A DNA stretch of 64,000 bases, from contig NZ_CP047211.1 in assembly GCF_030408795.1 (NCBI RefSeq), positions 2,480,001 to 2,544,000 of the forward strand. Reading direction: 5' to 3'. The DNA is from Corynebacterium hansenii. Its GTDB lineage: Bacteria; Actinomycetota; Actinomycetes; Mycobacteriales; Mycobacteriaceae. Position 1 is the first letter of the stretch. Every line of letters begins with the position of its first letter. Below, one piece after another: positions 1 through 8,293 of the stretch. The translations under genes were made by a program, and so were the position numbers. Under the pieces are notes generated by a model that was given only the letters and a program-made list of their open reading frames with translations, did not search any database and had not been told where the DNA came from.

Positions 1-738
1 ATCCGACCAGCCGTCGAGCGGGATGGGCACGCCCCAGTCGATGTCGCGGGTCATGGCGCGCGGGCGGATGTCCTCGAGGAGGTTGAGCGAGAACTTCAGC
101 ACGTTCGGGCGCCAGTCCTCGCGGGCGCGCAGCCACTCCGCCAGCGACTCCGCGATGGCGGGGAGGTCGAGGAGGAAATGCTCGGTCTCGACGAACTTCG
201 GGGTCTCGCCGTTGATCTTCGACACCGGGTCGATGAGGTCGGCCGGGTCGAGCTGGTTGCCGCAGTTGTCGCACTGGTCGCCGCGGGCGCCGGACGCGCC
301 GCAGATGGGGCACGTGCCCTCGATGTAGCGGTCCGGCAGGGTGCGGCCCGTCGACGGCGAAATGGCGCCCATGGTCGTCTGCTTGACCATGTAGCCGTTG
401 TCGTGCAGCCCGCGGAACAGCTCCTGCACCACCGCGTAATGGTTGCGGGTGGTGGTGCGGGTGAACAGGTCGTAGGACAGCCCCAGGCCGGCGAGGTCCT
501 CGACGATCTGCCGGTTGTACCGGTCGGCGAGCTCCTGGACGGTGACGCCCTCCTTCTCCGCCTGCACCAGCAGCGGGGTGCCGTGCTCGTCGGTGCCGGA
601 GACCATCAGCACCTCGTTGCCCGCCATGCGCTGGTAGCGGGCGAAGACGTCGGACGGGACGCCGAACCCGGCGACGTGCCCGATGTGGCGGGGGCCGTTG
701 GCGTACGGCCAGGCGACGGCGGTGAGGATGCGAGACAT
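1..738 (-). CDS. metG: Methionine--tRNA ligase, N-terminal part (cut by window edge)
   Basis: The first 246 residues of methionyl-tRNA synthetase, which charges tRNA-Met; the C-terminal part lies outside the window. Seen directly: the class I HIGH signature ([10 protein letters not shown] near residue 16), the family motif [10 protein letters not shown] (about residue 46), and a four-cysteine zinc knuckle (CPIC...CDNC, about residues 143-159), so this is the zinc-binding MetG type. The KMSKS loop would be beyond the edge. The ATG at 738 is preceded by a -10 hexamer TAACCT with a 7-nt spacer, so the mRNA is probably leaderless. The upstream plus-strand genes diverge from it. Confidence 0.95.
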   Translation of the reverse strand, partial: MSRILTAVAWPYANGPRHIGHVAGFGVPSDVFARYQRMAGNEVLMVSGTDEHGTPLLVQAEKEGVTVQELADRYNRQIVEDLAGLGLSYDLFTRTTTRNHYAVVQELFRGLHDNGYMVKQTTMGAISPSTGRTLPDRYIEGTCPICGASGARGDQCDNCGNQLDPADLIDPVSKINGETPKFVETEHFLLDLPAIAESLAEWLRAREDWRPNVLKFSLNLLEDIRPRAMTRDIDWGVPIPLDGWSD

Positions 739-745
739 GCCTTTC

Positions 746-751
746 AGGTTA
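746..751 (-). promoter_or_regulatory. Leaderless -10 hexamer of metG
   Basis: TAACCT on the minus strand, 7 nt before the ATG at 738. The spacing puts the transcription start at or next to the start codon. Confidence 0.5.
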
Positions 752-944
752 AACCATGGCCCGGATGGCTTCGCGCAGTGTGGGCGGGGCGGAGCCACGG
801 TCGGCGGCGCCGTGCGCGCGCCCCTTTCGCGGGGGCACCGTCGGCGGCGGGACCCGTGGCGGAGGGGGCGGTTCCCGTGCGACGATGTCCCGGTTCGCCC
901 CGCGCACCGCACGAGGCCGCCGACGACACCGGGAGCTACCGCGC

Positions 945-1442
945 ATGTCCGACCAGAAGCCCGTCGATTACGAGGTTTTCCTCTCCCTGCTCATGTCCGA
1001 CCCCGGCCCGGGGGCCCGGGAAGACACGGAGGCCACCGCTTCCCCCGAACTGGGCGCCATGCTCGACGAGTTCGCCGCCGCCCACGGGGTCGATTGCGTC
1101 GACCGGGACGGGCGCACCCTCCTGATGAACGCCGTCACCCGCGGCCGCCCCGACCTCGTCGCGGGCCTGATCGAACGGGGCGCCGACGTCGACGCTTCGG
1201 ATGGCCGGGACTTCCGGGCGCTGCACTTCGCGGCGCTGGAGGACGACGTCACCTGCGCCGGGCTCCTCCTCGACGCGGGCGCCGCCATCGATCCACGCGA
1301 CGGGTGGGGCAACACCCCGCTGTGGCGCGCCGCGATGACGTTCGAGCCCGACGCGGCCGTCACCGCGTTTCTGCTGGCCCGGGGCGCCGATCCGTCCGTC
1401 GCCAACGACCATGGCGTGGCGCCGCAGGATCTGCTCGGCTGA
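945..1442 (+). CDS. Ankyrin-repeat protein
   Basis: A 165-residue soluble protein with no signal peptide. Ankyrin repeats run from about residue 45: [20 protein letters not shown], then [19 protein letters not shown], then [19 protein letters not shown], ending in [11 protein letters not shown]. Such repeats mediate protein-protein contacts; the partner cannot be inferred. The N-terminal 40 residues ([19 protein letters not shown]) are not repeat-like. The ATG at 945 is chosen because a GGGAG ribosome site lies at 931-935; the frame stays open upstream to 756 but that stretch reads as a shadow. Small ankyrin proteins of this kind are known next to metG or catalase genes in corynebacteria, with unknown function. 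Confidence 0.8.
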   Translation: MSDQKPVDYEVFLSLLMSDPGPGAREDTEATASPELGAMLDEFAAAHGVDCVDRDGRTLLMNAVTRGRPDLVAGLIERGADVDASDGRDFRALHFAALEDDVTCAGLLLDAGAAIDPRDGWGNTPLWRAAMTFEPDAAVTAFLLARGADPSVANDHGVAPQDLLG

Positions 1443-1512
1443 TCGCCGCCACCACCGCGGCACCTCCCGTGGACCGGGCTCGGGCGCGCGCCGACGCCCG
1501 CCGGCCCCCGGC

Positions 1513-1518
1513 TACGAT
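1513..1518 (+). promoter_or_regulatory. Leaderless -10 hexamer of pabB
   Basis: TACGAT followed by 7 nt and the GTG at 1526. It fixes the pabB start well inside a long open frame. Confidence 0.55.
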
Positions 1519-1525
1519 CATCGGC

Positions 1526-2854
1526 GTGAATCCCACGCCCGCGCAGTTGGTCGCCCATCTCGTCGCCCTCGGCCACCGGCCGGCGGCGCTGGTCGGCGAC
1601 TGGTTCGGGCATGCGGCGGTGGTCGCGGTGGATTGCGCGCCGCGTCCCGTCGCGGGCGGCGCGGCGTCGGCTTTTTCGCTTGACGACGCCCCATCGCCCC
1701 TCACTTCGACCGACCACGAGCCGTGGTGTTTCGGGTGGTCGCCGTACTCCGGGCCGGCGTTTTCGGCGCAGACGCGGGACGTCCTCTTTTACGACGAACC
1801 GGGCACCTGGTCCGCGGCGCCCGGCGCGTCGGCGGAGTTGGCCGGGACGTTGCCGGACCTGCTCACCGCCGCCGCCCGCATCGGCCTGCCCGATGATCCC
1901 CGGATCGACTGGGATCACGGCACCCCCGCCGCCCGCGCCGCCCACGAGCGCGGCGTGCTCGATTGCCTCGATTCCATCCGCGCCGGGGACGTCTACCAGG
2001 CGTGCCTGTCCACGCGGTTCCACGGGAAGGTCGCCGCGGCGGCGGACGAAGGCACCACCCCGAACCCGACGGTGGCGGCCGCTGCCGCGTGGTGGGCCCG
2101 TCGCGTCGTCAAGCATGAGCCGGTGCGGGCGGCGTTCCTCGCGGGCATCGACGCCGACGGGCGCGATGTCGTCGTCGCGAGCCTGAGCCCCGAGGAGTTC
2201 CTGGTGCGCGACGGTGCGACGGTGCGCGAATCGCCGATCAAGGGGACGGTGCCCGCGACCGCCGATCCGGCGGAGCTGGCGGCGTCGCGCAAGGACGTCG
2301 CGGAGAACATCATGATCGTCGACCTCGTGCGCCACGATCTCGGCCGCGTCGCGGTGACCGGCGGCGTGCGCGTCACCGATCTGCTGGCGGTGCGGCCCGC
2401 GCCCGGCGTGTGGCACCTGGTTTCCGAGGTCACCGCGACGCTTCCCGACGGCACTCCCCACGCCGACCTCATCGACGCCTGCTTCCCGCCCGCGTCCGTG
2501 ACCGGCACGCCGAAAATCCGCGCGGCGGAGCTCATTTCGCGGTGGGAGCCCGAGCCGCGCGGCGTGCACTGCGGCGGCGTCGGCGCGGCGGTCGGCGATC
2601 GGCTGGAACTGAACGTCGCCATCCGCACGGCCGAGTTCCGGGGCCCGGGCGGCATGCTTTGCGACGACGGCGGCCCCGACCAGGGGCGTGCCGATCCCGA
2701 AAACCCCGCGGGCACGGCGGACGCCTCGATCACCGCGGGCACCGCCATCACCGTCGAGGCCGGGGTGGGCGGCGGAATCACCATCGACTCCGACCCCGCC
2801 AAGGAATGGGACGAGATCATGGCCAAGGCCGCGCCCCTGCTGGACGGCGCCTAG
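1526..2854 (+). CDS. pabB: Aminodeoxychorismate synthase component I (PabB-like)
   Basis: A 442-residue chorismate-binding enzyme that makes 4-amino-4-deoxychorismate for folate synthesis. The diagnostic PIKGT motif is present (ESPIKGTVPA, about residue 236); the lysine separates PabB from anthranilate synthase, which has PIAGT. Other family blocks seen are IRAGDVYQACLSTRF, DLVRHDLGRV and SVTGTPKIRAAELI. There is no fused amidotransferase or PabC lyase domain. The N-terminal 100 residues are variable and contain one copy of the dispersed GCTTGACGACG word (1678-1688); a second copy lies on the opposite strand at 2104-2114. The GTG at 1526 is chosen from the leaderless promoter. Its stop codon shares the palindrome CTAG with the stop of the converging gene. 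Confidence 0.9.
   Translation: MNPTPAQLVAHLVALGHRPAALVGDWFGHAAVVAVDCAPRPVAGGAASAFSLDDAPSPLTSTDHEPWCFGWSPYSGPAFSAQTRDVLFYDEPGTWSAAPGASAELAGTLPDLLTAAARIGLPDDPRIDWDHGTPAARAAHERGVLDCLDSIRAGDVYQACLSTRFHGKVAAAADEGTTPNPTVAAAAAWWARRVVKHEPVRAAFLAGIDADGRDVVVASLSPEEFLVRDGATVRESPIKGTVPATADPAELAASRKDVAENIMIVDLVRHDLGRVAVTGGVRVTDLLAVRPAPGVWHLVSEVTATLPDGTPHADLIDACFPPASVTGTPKIRAAELISRWEPEPRGVHCGGVGAAVGDRLELNVAIRTAEFRGPGGMLCDDGGPDQGRADPENPAGTADASITAGTAITVEAGVGGGITIDSDPAKEWDEIMAKAAPLLDGA
1678..1688 (+). repeat. Dispersed word GCTTGACGACG, copy 1
   Basis: Inside pabB, sense orientation, coding L-D-D in a variable linker. The 3' flank (about 15 bases) also matches the copy at 31837. Confidence 0.6.
2104..2114 (-). 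repeat. Dispersed word GCTTGACGACG, copy 2
   Basis: Exact 11-base match on the minus strand, antisense to pabB. Confidence 0.5.
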
Positions 2855-3276
2855 CGGAGCTCCCACCGGGGTTCCGGCGCTCGGTCATCGGCCCGCGACG
2901 CCGAGCGGTGCTCCGCCCGCGCCTTCGCCGCCAGCCACGCGACGAACGCCCCGACGATCACGGCAGCACACGCCGCGGCCATCGCGACGAGGGCCCCGAG
3001 AATCCGGTACCAGGCCACCTCGGTCTCCCCGCCGGCGGCGTCGCGGCAATACGTGCGGAAGGACATCGCCATCCCGCCATCGTCGGTGCCCCAGTGGTGG
3101 CGAATGGACACCACCGTTGAATCGCCGGCCGCGCAGATCCACCCGGAGAACCAATTCAGCGACTCGGGGTAGAGGGTGTACCCGATGAAGACGGGGAGCA
3201 GCATGATCAGCGTGACGAACGCCAGCGCCGCGGCGGCCATGCCGGCGATGCCGACGTAGCCCTTCGATCGATTCAT
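2851..3276 (-). CDS. Small two-helix membrane protein, unknown function
   Basis: A 141-residue protein not recognised as a named family. Two hydrophobic segments are visible, at about residues 8-34 (IAGMAAAALAFVTLIMLLPV) and 90-118 (ILGALVAMAAACAAVIVGAF). The loop between them carries two cysteines and several Trp/His residues and is probably extracytoplasmic. The C-terminus is charged. The ATG at 3276 is preceded by a G-run (AGGGGGGG) that can serve as ribosome site. Upstream lies a G-rich 9-bp tandem array that would be in its 5' region if transcribed from further upstream. Its TAG overlaps the pabB TAG in CTAG. Confidence 0.65.
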   Translation of the reverse strand: MNRSKGYVGIAGMAAAALAFVTLIMLLPVFIGYTLYPESLNWFSGWICAAGDSTVVSIRHHWGTDDGGMAMSFRTYCRDAAGGETEVAWYRILGALVAMAAACAAVIVGAFVAWLAAKARAEHRSASRADDRAPEPRWELR

Positions 3277-3356
3277 GCGCCCCCCCCTGTTCACGGCGGA
3301 TGCGCACACGATAACCCGGTGCCGGGCCGGCCACATTCCGTGATCAAGAGCCGCCG

Positions 3357-3411
3357 CCCCCGGATCCCCAAGACCCCCGGGCCCCCAGACCCCCAGGCCC
3401 CCCAGACCCCC
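3357..3411 (-). repeat. Tandem 9-bp G-rich array, candidate G-quadruplex
   Basis: On the minus strand six 9-bp units of the type GGGGGTCTG / GGGGGCCTG follow each other, giving seven runs of four or more G. It lies 36 nt downstream of the BCCT stop (3448) and 80 nt upstream of the small membrane protein start (3276), so the G-rich strand is the RNA strand. Confidence 0.8.
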
Positions 3412-3447
3412 ACGAGCGTGCGGTACGGGGCCTCCCGCGCACACTCG

Positions 3448-5157
3448 TCAGGAGCGGCGCCGCACCTTCCGGGCCGTTCGGCCGGTTCGGCCGGTTCGGG
3501 CCTCCTTCTCCCGCGCCCGCTGCTCCCGCAACATGCGCAGATGCACCTTGCGGGCCTCCTTCTCGTCGAGCCGGCTGGGGTCGTTGGCCACGCCGCGGAT
3601 CAGCGACGCGAGCAGCGCGATGACCACCAGCAGGAACGGCGAGCCGGCGACGATGATGATCGTCTGCAGCGACGACAGGATGTCCGTGCCGCCGGACAGC
3701 AGCATCGCGACGGCGATGAGCGTGGTCATCAGGCCCCACACCCCGGACACCCACGGCGTCGGGTTGACGCGGCCGCGCTGGCTCATGGTGCCCATCACCG
3801 TCGACGCGGAGTCGGCGGTGGTGATGAAGAACGTCGCCAGCAGCACCATCGTCAGCAGCGGGACGATGCCGTTCCACGGCAGCTCGCGGAGCATGGCGAA
3901 GAGCATCGCCTCCGCGCTGCCGTCGCCCCAGATGGAACGGCCGGTGCGCTCGAACTCGATGGCCGTGCCGCCGAAGATGGCGAACCACAGCAGGGTCAGC
4001 GTCGACGGCACGACGACGATGCCCACGACGAATTCGCGGATGGTCCGGCCCCGCGAGATGCGCGCCAGGAACATGCCGACGAACGGCGTCCACGACACCC
4101 ACCACACCCAGTAGAAGATCGTCCACGAGCCCAGCCACTCGCCGGCGGTGCCGTCGGCGGACACCGCGGACCGCGACGTCATCTCGAAGAGCTCGTCGAG
4201 GAAGGATCCCAGCGCCATCGGGATGGAATCGAGCTCGGCGACGGTCGGCCCGGTGACCAGGACGAACACGGCGATGGCGGCGGCCATGCCCATGTTGATG
4301 TTCGACATGATCTGCACGCCGCGGGCCACGCCCGACATCGCCGACGCCAGGTATCCGACGGACAGCACGCCGATGACCACCAGCATCACGCCGAGCCCCG
4401 GGTCGGCGATGAGGCCGGTGGCGCGGAAGCCCTCGGAAATCTGGGAGGCGCCCAGGCCCAGGGACATCGCCGTGCCGAAGACGGTGGCGAAGATGGCCAT
4501 GATGTCGATGATCTTGCCCAGCCATCCGCGGGAGCGTCGTTCGCCGATCAGCGGGGCGCACGCGGCGGAGATCAGCTGGGGCCGCCCCATGCGGAAGGTC
4601 GAGTACGCGATGGCGCCGCCGACGACGGCGTACGTTGCCCAGGCGACTGGTCCCCAGTGCAGCAGGGTGTGCGCGAAGGCGTCCTCGGAGCTGCCGGGCG
4701 CGTGGCCGGGCACGCCGTTGCGGTAGTGGTACAGCGGCTCGTACCCGCCATAGAACAGCAGGCCGATGCCCATGCCGGCGGCGAACATCATCGCGATCCA
4801 GCTGACCGTGGAAAACTCCGGCTTCTCGCCGTCGCGGCCCAGCCGGATGTGGCCGAAGGAGGAAAACGCCAGCGCGATCATGGCCACGAAGAAGACCACG
4901 GCGGCGATGATGAACGCCCAACCGAGCGTGCCGACGAGCCACTGGAAAGCCGCCTTCGACGCTTCCCCGAATCCCTCCGGGATCAGGATCGCCCAGACGG
5001 CGATGGCGAGCACGAGGATCAGCGCGGGCGCCGCCACGCCCCAATCGATGGCGCGCGCGAAACCGCGCCCGCCGCCGTTTTCGCCGGTCCCCTCGGCACC
5101 ACCCGCATAGTCGGGGATCCCGTCCCGGACGGTGGCCGGATCCTCATGCTCGCCCAT
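3448..5157 (-). CDS. BCCT-family betaine/compatible-solute transporter (first copy)
   Basis: A 569-residue sodium-coupled carrier of the betaine/choline/carnitine family, about twelve membrane segments. Seen: the glycine-rich unwound helix [18 protein letters not shown] and the signature WTIFYWVWWVSWTPFVGMF followed by [13 protein letters not shown]. The aromatic box suggests betaine-like quaternary ammonium substrates. The N-terminal tail is acidic (about 35 residues) and the C-terminal tail is basic and helical (REQRAREKEARTGRTGRT...), the arrangement by which C. glutamicum BetP senses hyperosmotic stress; regulation here is inferred. The ATG at 5157 is chosen because GGGAG lies 6 nt upstream. 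It follows a paralogue by only 37-67 nt, so the two are probably cotranscribed. Confidence 0.92.
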   Translation of the reverse strand: MGEHEDPATVRDGIPDYAGGAEGTGENGGGRGFARAIDWGVAAPALILVLAIAVWAILIPEGFGEASKAAFQWLVGTLGWAFIIAAVVFFVAMIALAFSSFGHIRLGRDGEKPEFSTVSWIAMMFAAGMGIGLLFYGGYEPLYHYRNGVPGHAPGSSEDAFAHTLLHWGPVAWATYAVVGGAIAYSTFRMGRPQLISAACAPLIGERRSRGWLGKIIDIMAIFATVFGTAMSLGLGASQISEGFRATGLIADPGLGVMLVVIGVLSVGYLASAMSGVARGVQIMSNINMGMAAAIAVFVLVTGPTVAELDSIPMALGSFLDELFEMTSRSAVSADGTAGEWLGSWTIFYWVWWVSWTPFVGMFLARISRGRTIREFVVGIVVVPSTLTLLWFAIFGGTAIEFERTGRSIWGDGSAEAMLFAMLRELPWNGIVPLLTMVLLATFFITTADSASTVMGTMSQRGRVNPTPWVSGVWGLMTTLIAVAMLLSGGTDILSSLQTIIIVAGSPFLLVVIALLASLIRGVANDPSRLDEKEARKVHLRMLREQRAREKEARTGRTGRTARKVRRRS

Positions 5158-5194
5158 GATTTCTCCCTGCGTCGCCTGTCGCGTCACTTCGCGG

Positions 5195-7093
5195 TCACTT
5201 TTCGGGCGCCCCGGCGCGGGCCTTGCCGGACTTGCCGGACTTCCCGAGCTTGCCGCCCTTGCCGGTTTTGCCCTGCTTGGGGTTCCGGCCCGGGCGCGGG
5301 ACCCGGCGCCCCTCGGCGGCCGCGGCGATGCGGCGTTCGCGGGCGAGCTTCAGCGCGAAGCGGCGCTGCTCCCGCTCATCGAGGTACAGCGGGTCATCCG
5401 ACAGGCCCTTCACCAGCGCGAACATCAGGGCGATGACCACGAGCAGGAACGGGCTCGCCGCCAGGATGGTCACCGACTGGAGGTTCGACAGCGCGTCCTC
5501 GCCGCCGGTGAGCAGCAGCACGACGGCGATGAGCGCCGTGGAAATGCCCCACATGGCGGTGACGGGGCGCGCGGCCGTGAGGCGGCCGTTCTGGCTCATG
5601 GTGCCCATCACCGTCGACGCGGAGTCGGCGGAGGTGATGAAGAACGTGGCCAGCAGGATCATCGCCACGTACGCGGCGATCGAGCCGCCCGGCAGATCGC
5701 CCAGCAGCGCGAACAGCTGGCCCTCGGCGCTGCCGTCGCCCCAGATGGACTGGCCGATCCGCTCGAACTCGATGGCGGAGCCGCCGAAGATGGAGAACCA
5801 CACCAGGGACACGATCGACGGCACGAGCACGACGGAGAACACGAACTCGCGGATCGTGCGGCCGCGCGAAATGCGGGCCAGGAACATGCCGACGAACGGC
5901 GACCACGAAATCCACCAGGCCCAGTAGAAGATCGTCCAGGTGGACAGCCACTCCCCGGCGGTGCCGTCTGCGGAAGCGCCGGTGCGCGCCGCCATCTCGA
6001 AGAACTGCGCCAGGTACGAGCCCGCGGCCGTGGGGATGGAGTTGAGGATGACGACGGTCGGGCCGGCGACGAGCACGAACACCGCCAAGACGAGCGCGGC
6101 CATCATGTTGAAGTTGGAGATGTACTGGATGCCCTTGTTCACGCCGGACAGCGCGGAGACGAGGAACGCCAGCCCCAGGACGATGACGACGCCCAGCATC
6201 AGCCACGTGCCCGGGTTGGACACCAGCCCCGTGTATTCCATGCCGGCGGTGATCTGCAGGACGCCGAGGCCCAGCGAGGCGGCGGTGCCGAAGACCGTGG
6301 CGAAGATGGCCAGCACGTCGATGAGCTTGCCGACGACGCCCTCGGCGTTGCGGACGCCGATCAGCGGGATGAACGCCGCCGAGATCAACTGGCGGCGGCC
6401 GAGGCGGTAGGTGCCGTAGGCGATGGACAAGCCGACGATGGCGTAGACGGCCCACGGGTGGAGCGTCCAGTGGAACATCGTCGTGGCCATGGCGGTGCCG
6501 ACCTCGTGCCGCTCATGCCCGGGCACGCCGTTGCGGTAGAACGTCAGCGGCTCGGTGACGCCGTAGAACATCAGGCCGATGCCCATGCCGGCGGCGAACA
6601 TCATCGCGATCCAGCTGACCGTGGAAAACTCCGGCTTCTCGGCGTCGCCGCCGAGGCGGATGTGCCCGAACTTCGACAGCGCGATGCCGACGATGAAGAA
6701 CACGAAAACCGTTCCGGCGAGCACGAACAGCCAACCGGTGTTGGCCACGACCCACGTCAGCGACGTCTCGGCGAAGTTGGCGAAGTGTTCCGGCTTGAGC
6801 AGGCCCCACGCGACGACGGCGAGGATCAGCCCCACCGCCGGGAGGGTCACCGCCAGGTCGATGCCGGAGCCGGCGCGTCCCGACGACTTCTCCCCCGGGA
6901 GGTCGTGGTCGGCGATGGCCGGCGGCGGGATGACCTCGCCCGTGGCCACGCCCGCGGCGTCGCCGAAGCCGTCGCCGTGGTAGGTGCCTCCGGTGGCGGA
7001 CCCGGAGGATCCGCCGTCCGGCCCTTCGAGTCCTTCTCTTTCGTGCGGATCTCTTTCGTGCGGTTGTCCATGTTCACGGTCAGAGGTGGTCAT
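5195..7093 (-). CDS. BCCT-family betaine/compatible-solute transporter (second copy)
   Basis: A 632-residue paralogue of the neighbouring carrier, first gene of the pair. It has [18 protein letters not shown] and [19 protein letters not shown] plus [13 protein letters not shown]. The N-terminal tail is long (about 95 residues), rich in Asp/Glu/His and Gly, and the C-terminal tail ends in lysine-glycine repeats ([18 protein letters not shown]) encoded by imperfect 9-bp DNA repeats. Such tails are regulatory in osmosensing BCCT proteins. Substrate may be betaine, proline or ectoine; sequence alone does not decide. The ATG at 7093 is chosen over the one at 7129 because a GGTGG lies just before it, but the longer form cannot be excluded. 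Confidence 0.92.
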   Translation of the reverse strand: MTTSDREHGQPHERDPHEREGLEGPDGGSSGSATGGTYHGDGFGDAAGVATGEVIPPPAIADHDLPGEKSSGRAGSGIDLAVTLPAVGLILAVVAWGLLKPEHFANFAETSLTWVVANTGWLFVLAGTVFVFFIVGIALSKFGHIRLGGDAEKPEFSTVSWIAMMFAAGMGIGLMFYGVTEPLTFYRNGVPGHERHEVGTAMATTMFHWTLHPWAVYAIVGLSIAYGTYRLGRRQLISAAFIPLIGVRNAEGVVGKLIDVLAIFATVFGTAASLGLGVLQITAGMEYTGLVSNPGTWLMLGVVIVLGLAFLVSALSGVNKGIQYISNFNMMAALVLAVFVLVAGPTVVILNSIPTAAGSYLAQFFEMAARTGASADGTAGEWLSTWTIFYWAWWISWSPFVGMFLARISRGRTIREFVFSVVLVPSIVSLVWFSIFGGSAIEFERIGQSIWGDGSAEGQLFALLGDLPGGSIAAYVAMILLATFFITSADSASTVMGTMSQNGRLTAARPVTAMWGISTALIAVVLLLTGGEDALSNLQSVTILAASPFLLVVIALMFALVKGLSDDPLYLDEREQRRFALKLARERRIAAAAEGRRVPRPGRNPKQGKTGKGGKLGKSGKSGKARAGAPEK

Positions 7094-7258
7094 GTAACCA
7101 CCATGGCGGGCCGTGACCTGCGATTTCAAACGTAACTGACATTCATCTCAGGAATTTCCCAGATTTGGCGCCCATGAACGCCGCCGCGGCGTCACCATTG
7201 CCACTGGTCACGCGGGGGCCCGGTAAATGCAAATCACGATTGGTTAACAATATTGGCC

Positions 7259-7282
7259 GAAATCCCCGCGCACGCGGGTTTC
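7259..7282 (-). terminator. Hairpin downstream of rsmI
   Basis: GAAA + CCCGCG arms around a 2-nt loop, 14 nt past the rsmI stop. It has no clear T-run. The sequence resembles a type I-E CRISPR repeat stem but occurs once. Confidence 0.5.
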
Positions 7283-7295
7283 GCGGGCGACCCGG

Positions 7296-8255
7296 TCACT
7301 TTCCGACGTCCTCGTCCGCATCCCGCTCGGCCCGGGCGTCGAGCACAGCCTGGTACAGCTCGCGGTGCTTCACCAACCCGGCGGTGCCCGCGACCGACCG
7401 GCAGGCGTCCTTCAGGCGGTCTCCGCCGGCGACGCGGAACTCCACCTCCTCGACCAGATCCTCCGGGTTGACCGGTGCGCTGGTTACGCCGGCGCCCTCG
7501 AGCACGACCGTGATCTCGCCGCGCACGCCCTCGCCCGCCCATTCGGCGATCTCCTCGAGGGTGCCGCGGCGGGTTTCCTCGTACATCTTGGTCAGCTCGC
7601 GGCACACGGCCACGCGCCGGTCCCCGCCGAGGATGTCCGCGGCCTCGGCCAACGTCGCCGCCAGGCGGTGGGGCGATTCGAAGAAGCAGCAGGCGCGTTG
7701 CTCGGCGGCCAGCGACTGCAGCCATTCGCGGCGGGCGCCCTGCTTGCGCGGGGCGAACCCGTCGAAGATGAAGCGCCCGACCTTCAGCCCCGACAGCGCC
7801 AGCGCTGTGGTCACCGCCGACGGCCCGGGCAGGCACGTCACGGGCAGGTCCGCGTCGTGGGCGGCGGCGACGACGGCCAGGCCGGGGTCCGACACCACCG
7901 GCATGCCGGCGTCGGTGACCACGAGCACGCGGTGCCCGGAGCGGGCGGCGTCGAGAAGCTGCGCGATCCGCTGCTCCTCGTTGTGGTCGAAATTGGAGAC
8001 GACCCGCCCGCGGATCTCCACGCCCAGCGCCGACGCCAGCTGGCGGGCGCGGCGGGTGTCCTCGGCGGCGATGACGTCGGCTTCGCCGAGTGCGGCGCGC
8101 AGGCGATCGGTGGCGTCGCCGATGTTGCCCAGCGGCGTGGCGGCCAGGGTGATGCCCGGCCGGAGGACCCTCCCCCCGGTGCGGGCGGCGTCCCAGCCGG
8201 CGCCCTCCCGGGAGTCGTCCATCGGAGTGCGGTCACTGTCGCCGTTGGAAGCCAT
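7296..8255 (-). CDS. rsmI: 16S rRNA (cytidine(1402)-2'-O)-methyltransferase
   Basis: A 319-residue SAM-dependent tetrapyrrole-methylase-fold enzyme that methylates the ribose of C1402 in the 16S rRNA decoding centre. Seen: LAATPLGNIGDATDRLRAAL (N-terminal substrate loop), AAEDTRRARQL, VVTDAGMPVVSDPG and CLPGPSAVTTALALSGL, all in the order of the family. The N-terminal 35 residues before LRPGITLAATP are an extension. A -10 hexamer TAGGAT 7 nt before the ATG indicates a leaderless transcript; the divergent pmt gene uses the same arrangement in the same 40 bp. Confidence 0.95.
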   Translation of the reverse strand: MASNGDSDRTPMDDSREGAGWDAARTGGRVLRPGITLAATPLGNIGDATDRLRAALGEADVIAAEDTRRARQLASALGVEIRGRVVSNFDHNEEQRIAQLLDAARSGHRVLVVTDAGMPVVSDPGLAVVAAAHDADLPVTCLPGPSAVTTALALSGLKVGRFIFDGFAPRKQGARREWLQSLAAEQRACCFFESPHRLAATLAEAADILGGDRRVAVCRELTKMYEETRRGTLEEIAEWAGEGVRGEITVVLEGAGVTSAPVNPEDLVEEVEFRVAGGDRLKDACRSVAGTAGLVKHRELYQAVLDARAERDADEDVGK

Positions 8256-8262
8256 GGACGCG

Positions 8263-8268
8263 ATCCTA
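8263..8268 (-). promoter_or_regulatory. Leaderless -10 hexamer of rsmI
   Basis: TAGGAT on the minus strand, 7-nt spacer to the ATG at 8255. Confidence 0.55.
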
Positions 8269-8280
8269 ACGGCCCTTGCC

Positions 8281-8286
8281 TATCAT
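8281..8286 (+). promoter_or_regulatory. Leaderless -10 hexamer of pmt
   Basis: TATCAT, 7-nt spacer to the GTG at 8294. It argues against the upstream TTG at 8276. Confidence 0.55.
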
Positions 8287-8293
8287 CGTGGTC

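Noticed and set aside
3319..7135. Long plus-strand frames opposite the BCCT genes (up to about 700 codons)
   Set aside because: Composition is Arg/His/Asp/Gly-rich shadow of GC-rich coding DNA; the minus-strand frames carry full BCCT motifs.
7259..7282. Stem resembling a type I-E CRISPR repeat (CCCGCGCACGCGGG)
   Set aside because: Only one copy, no spacers and no cas genes nearby; it fits a terminator after rsmI.
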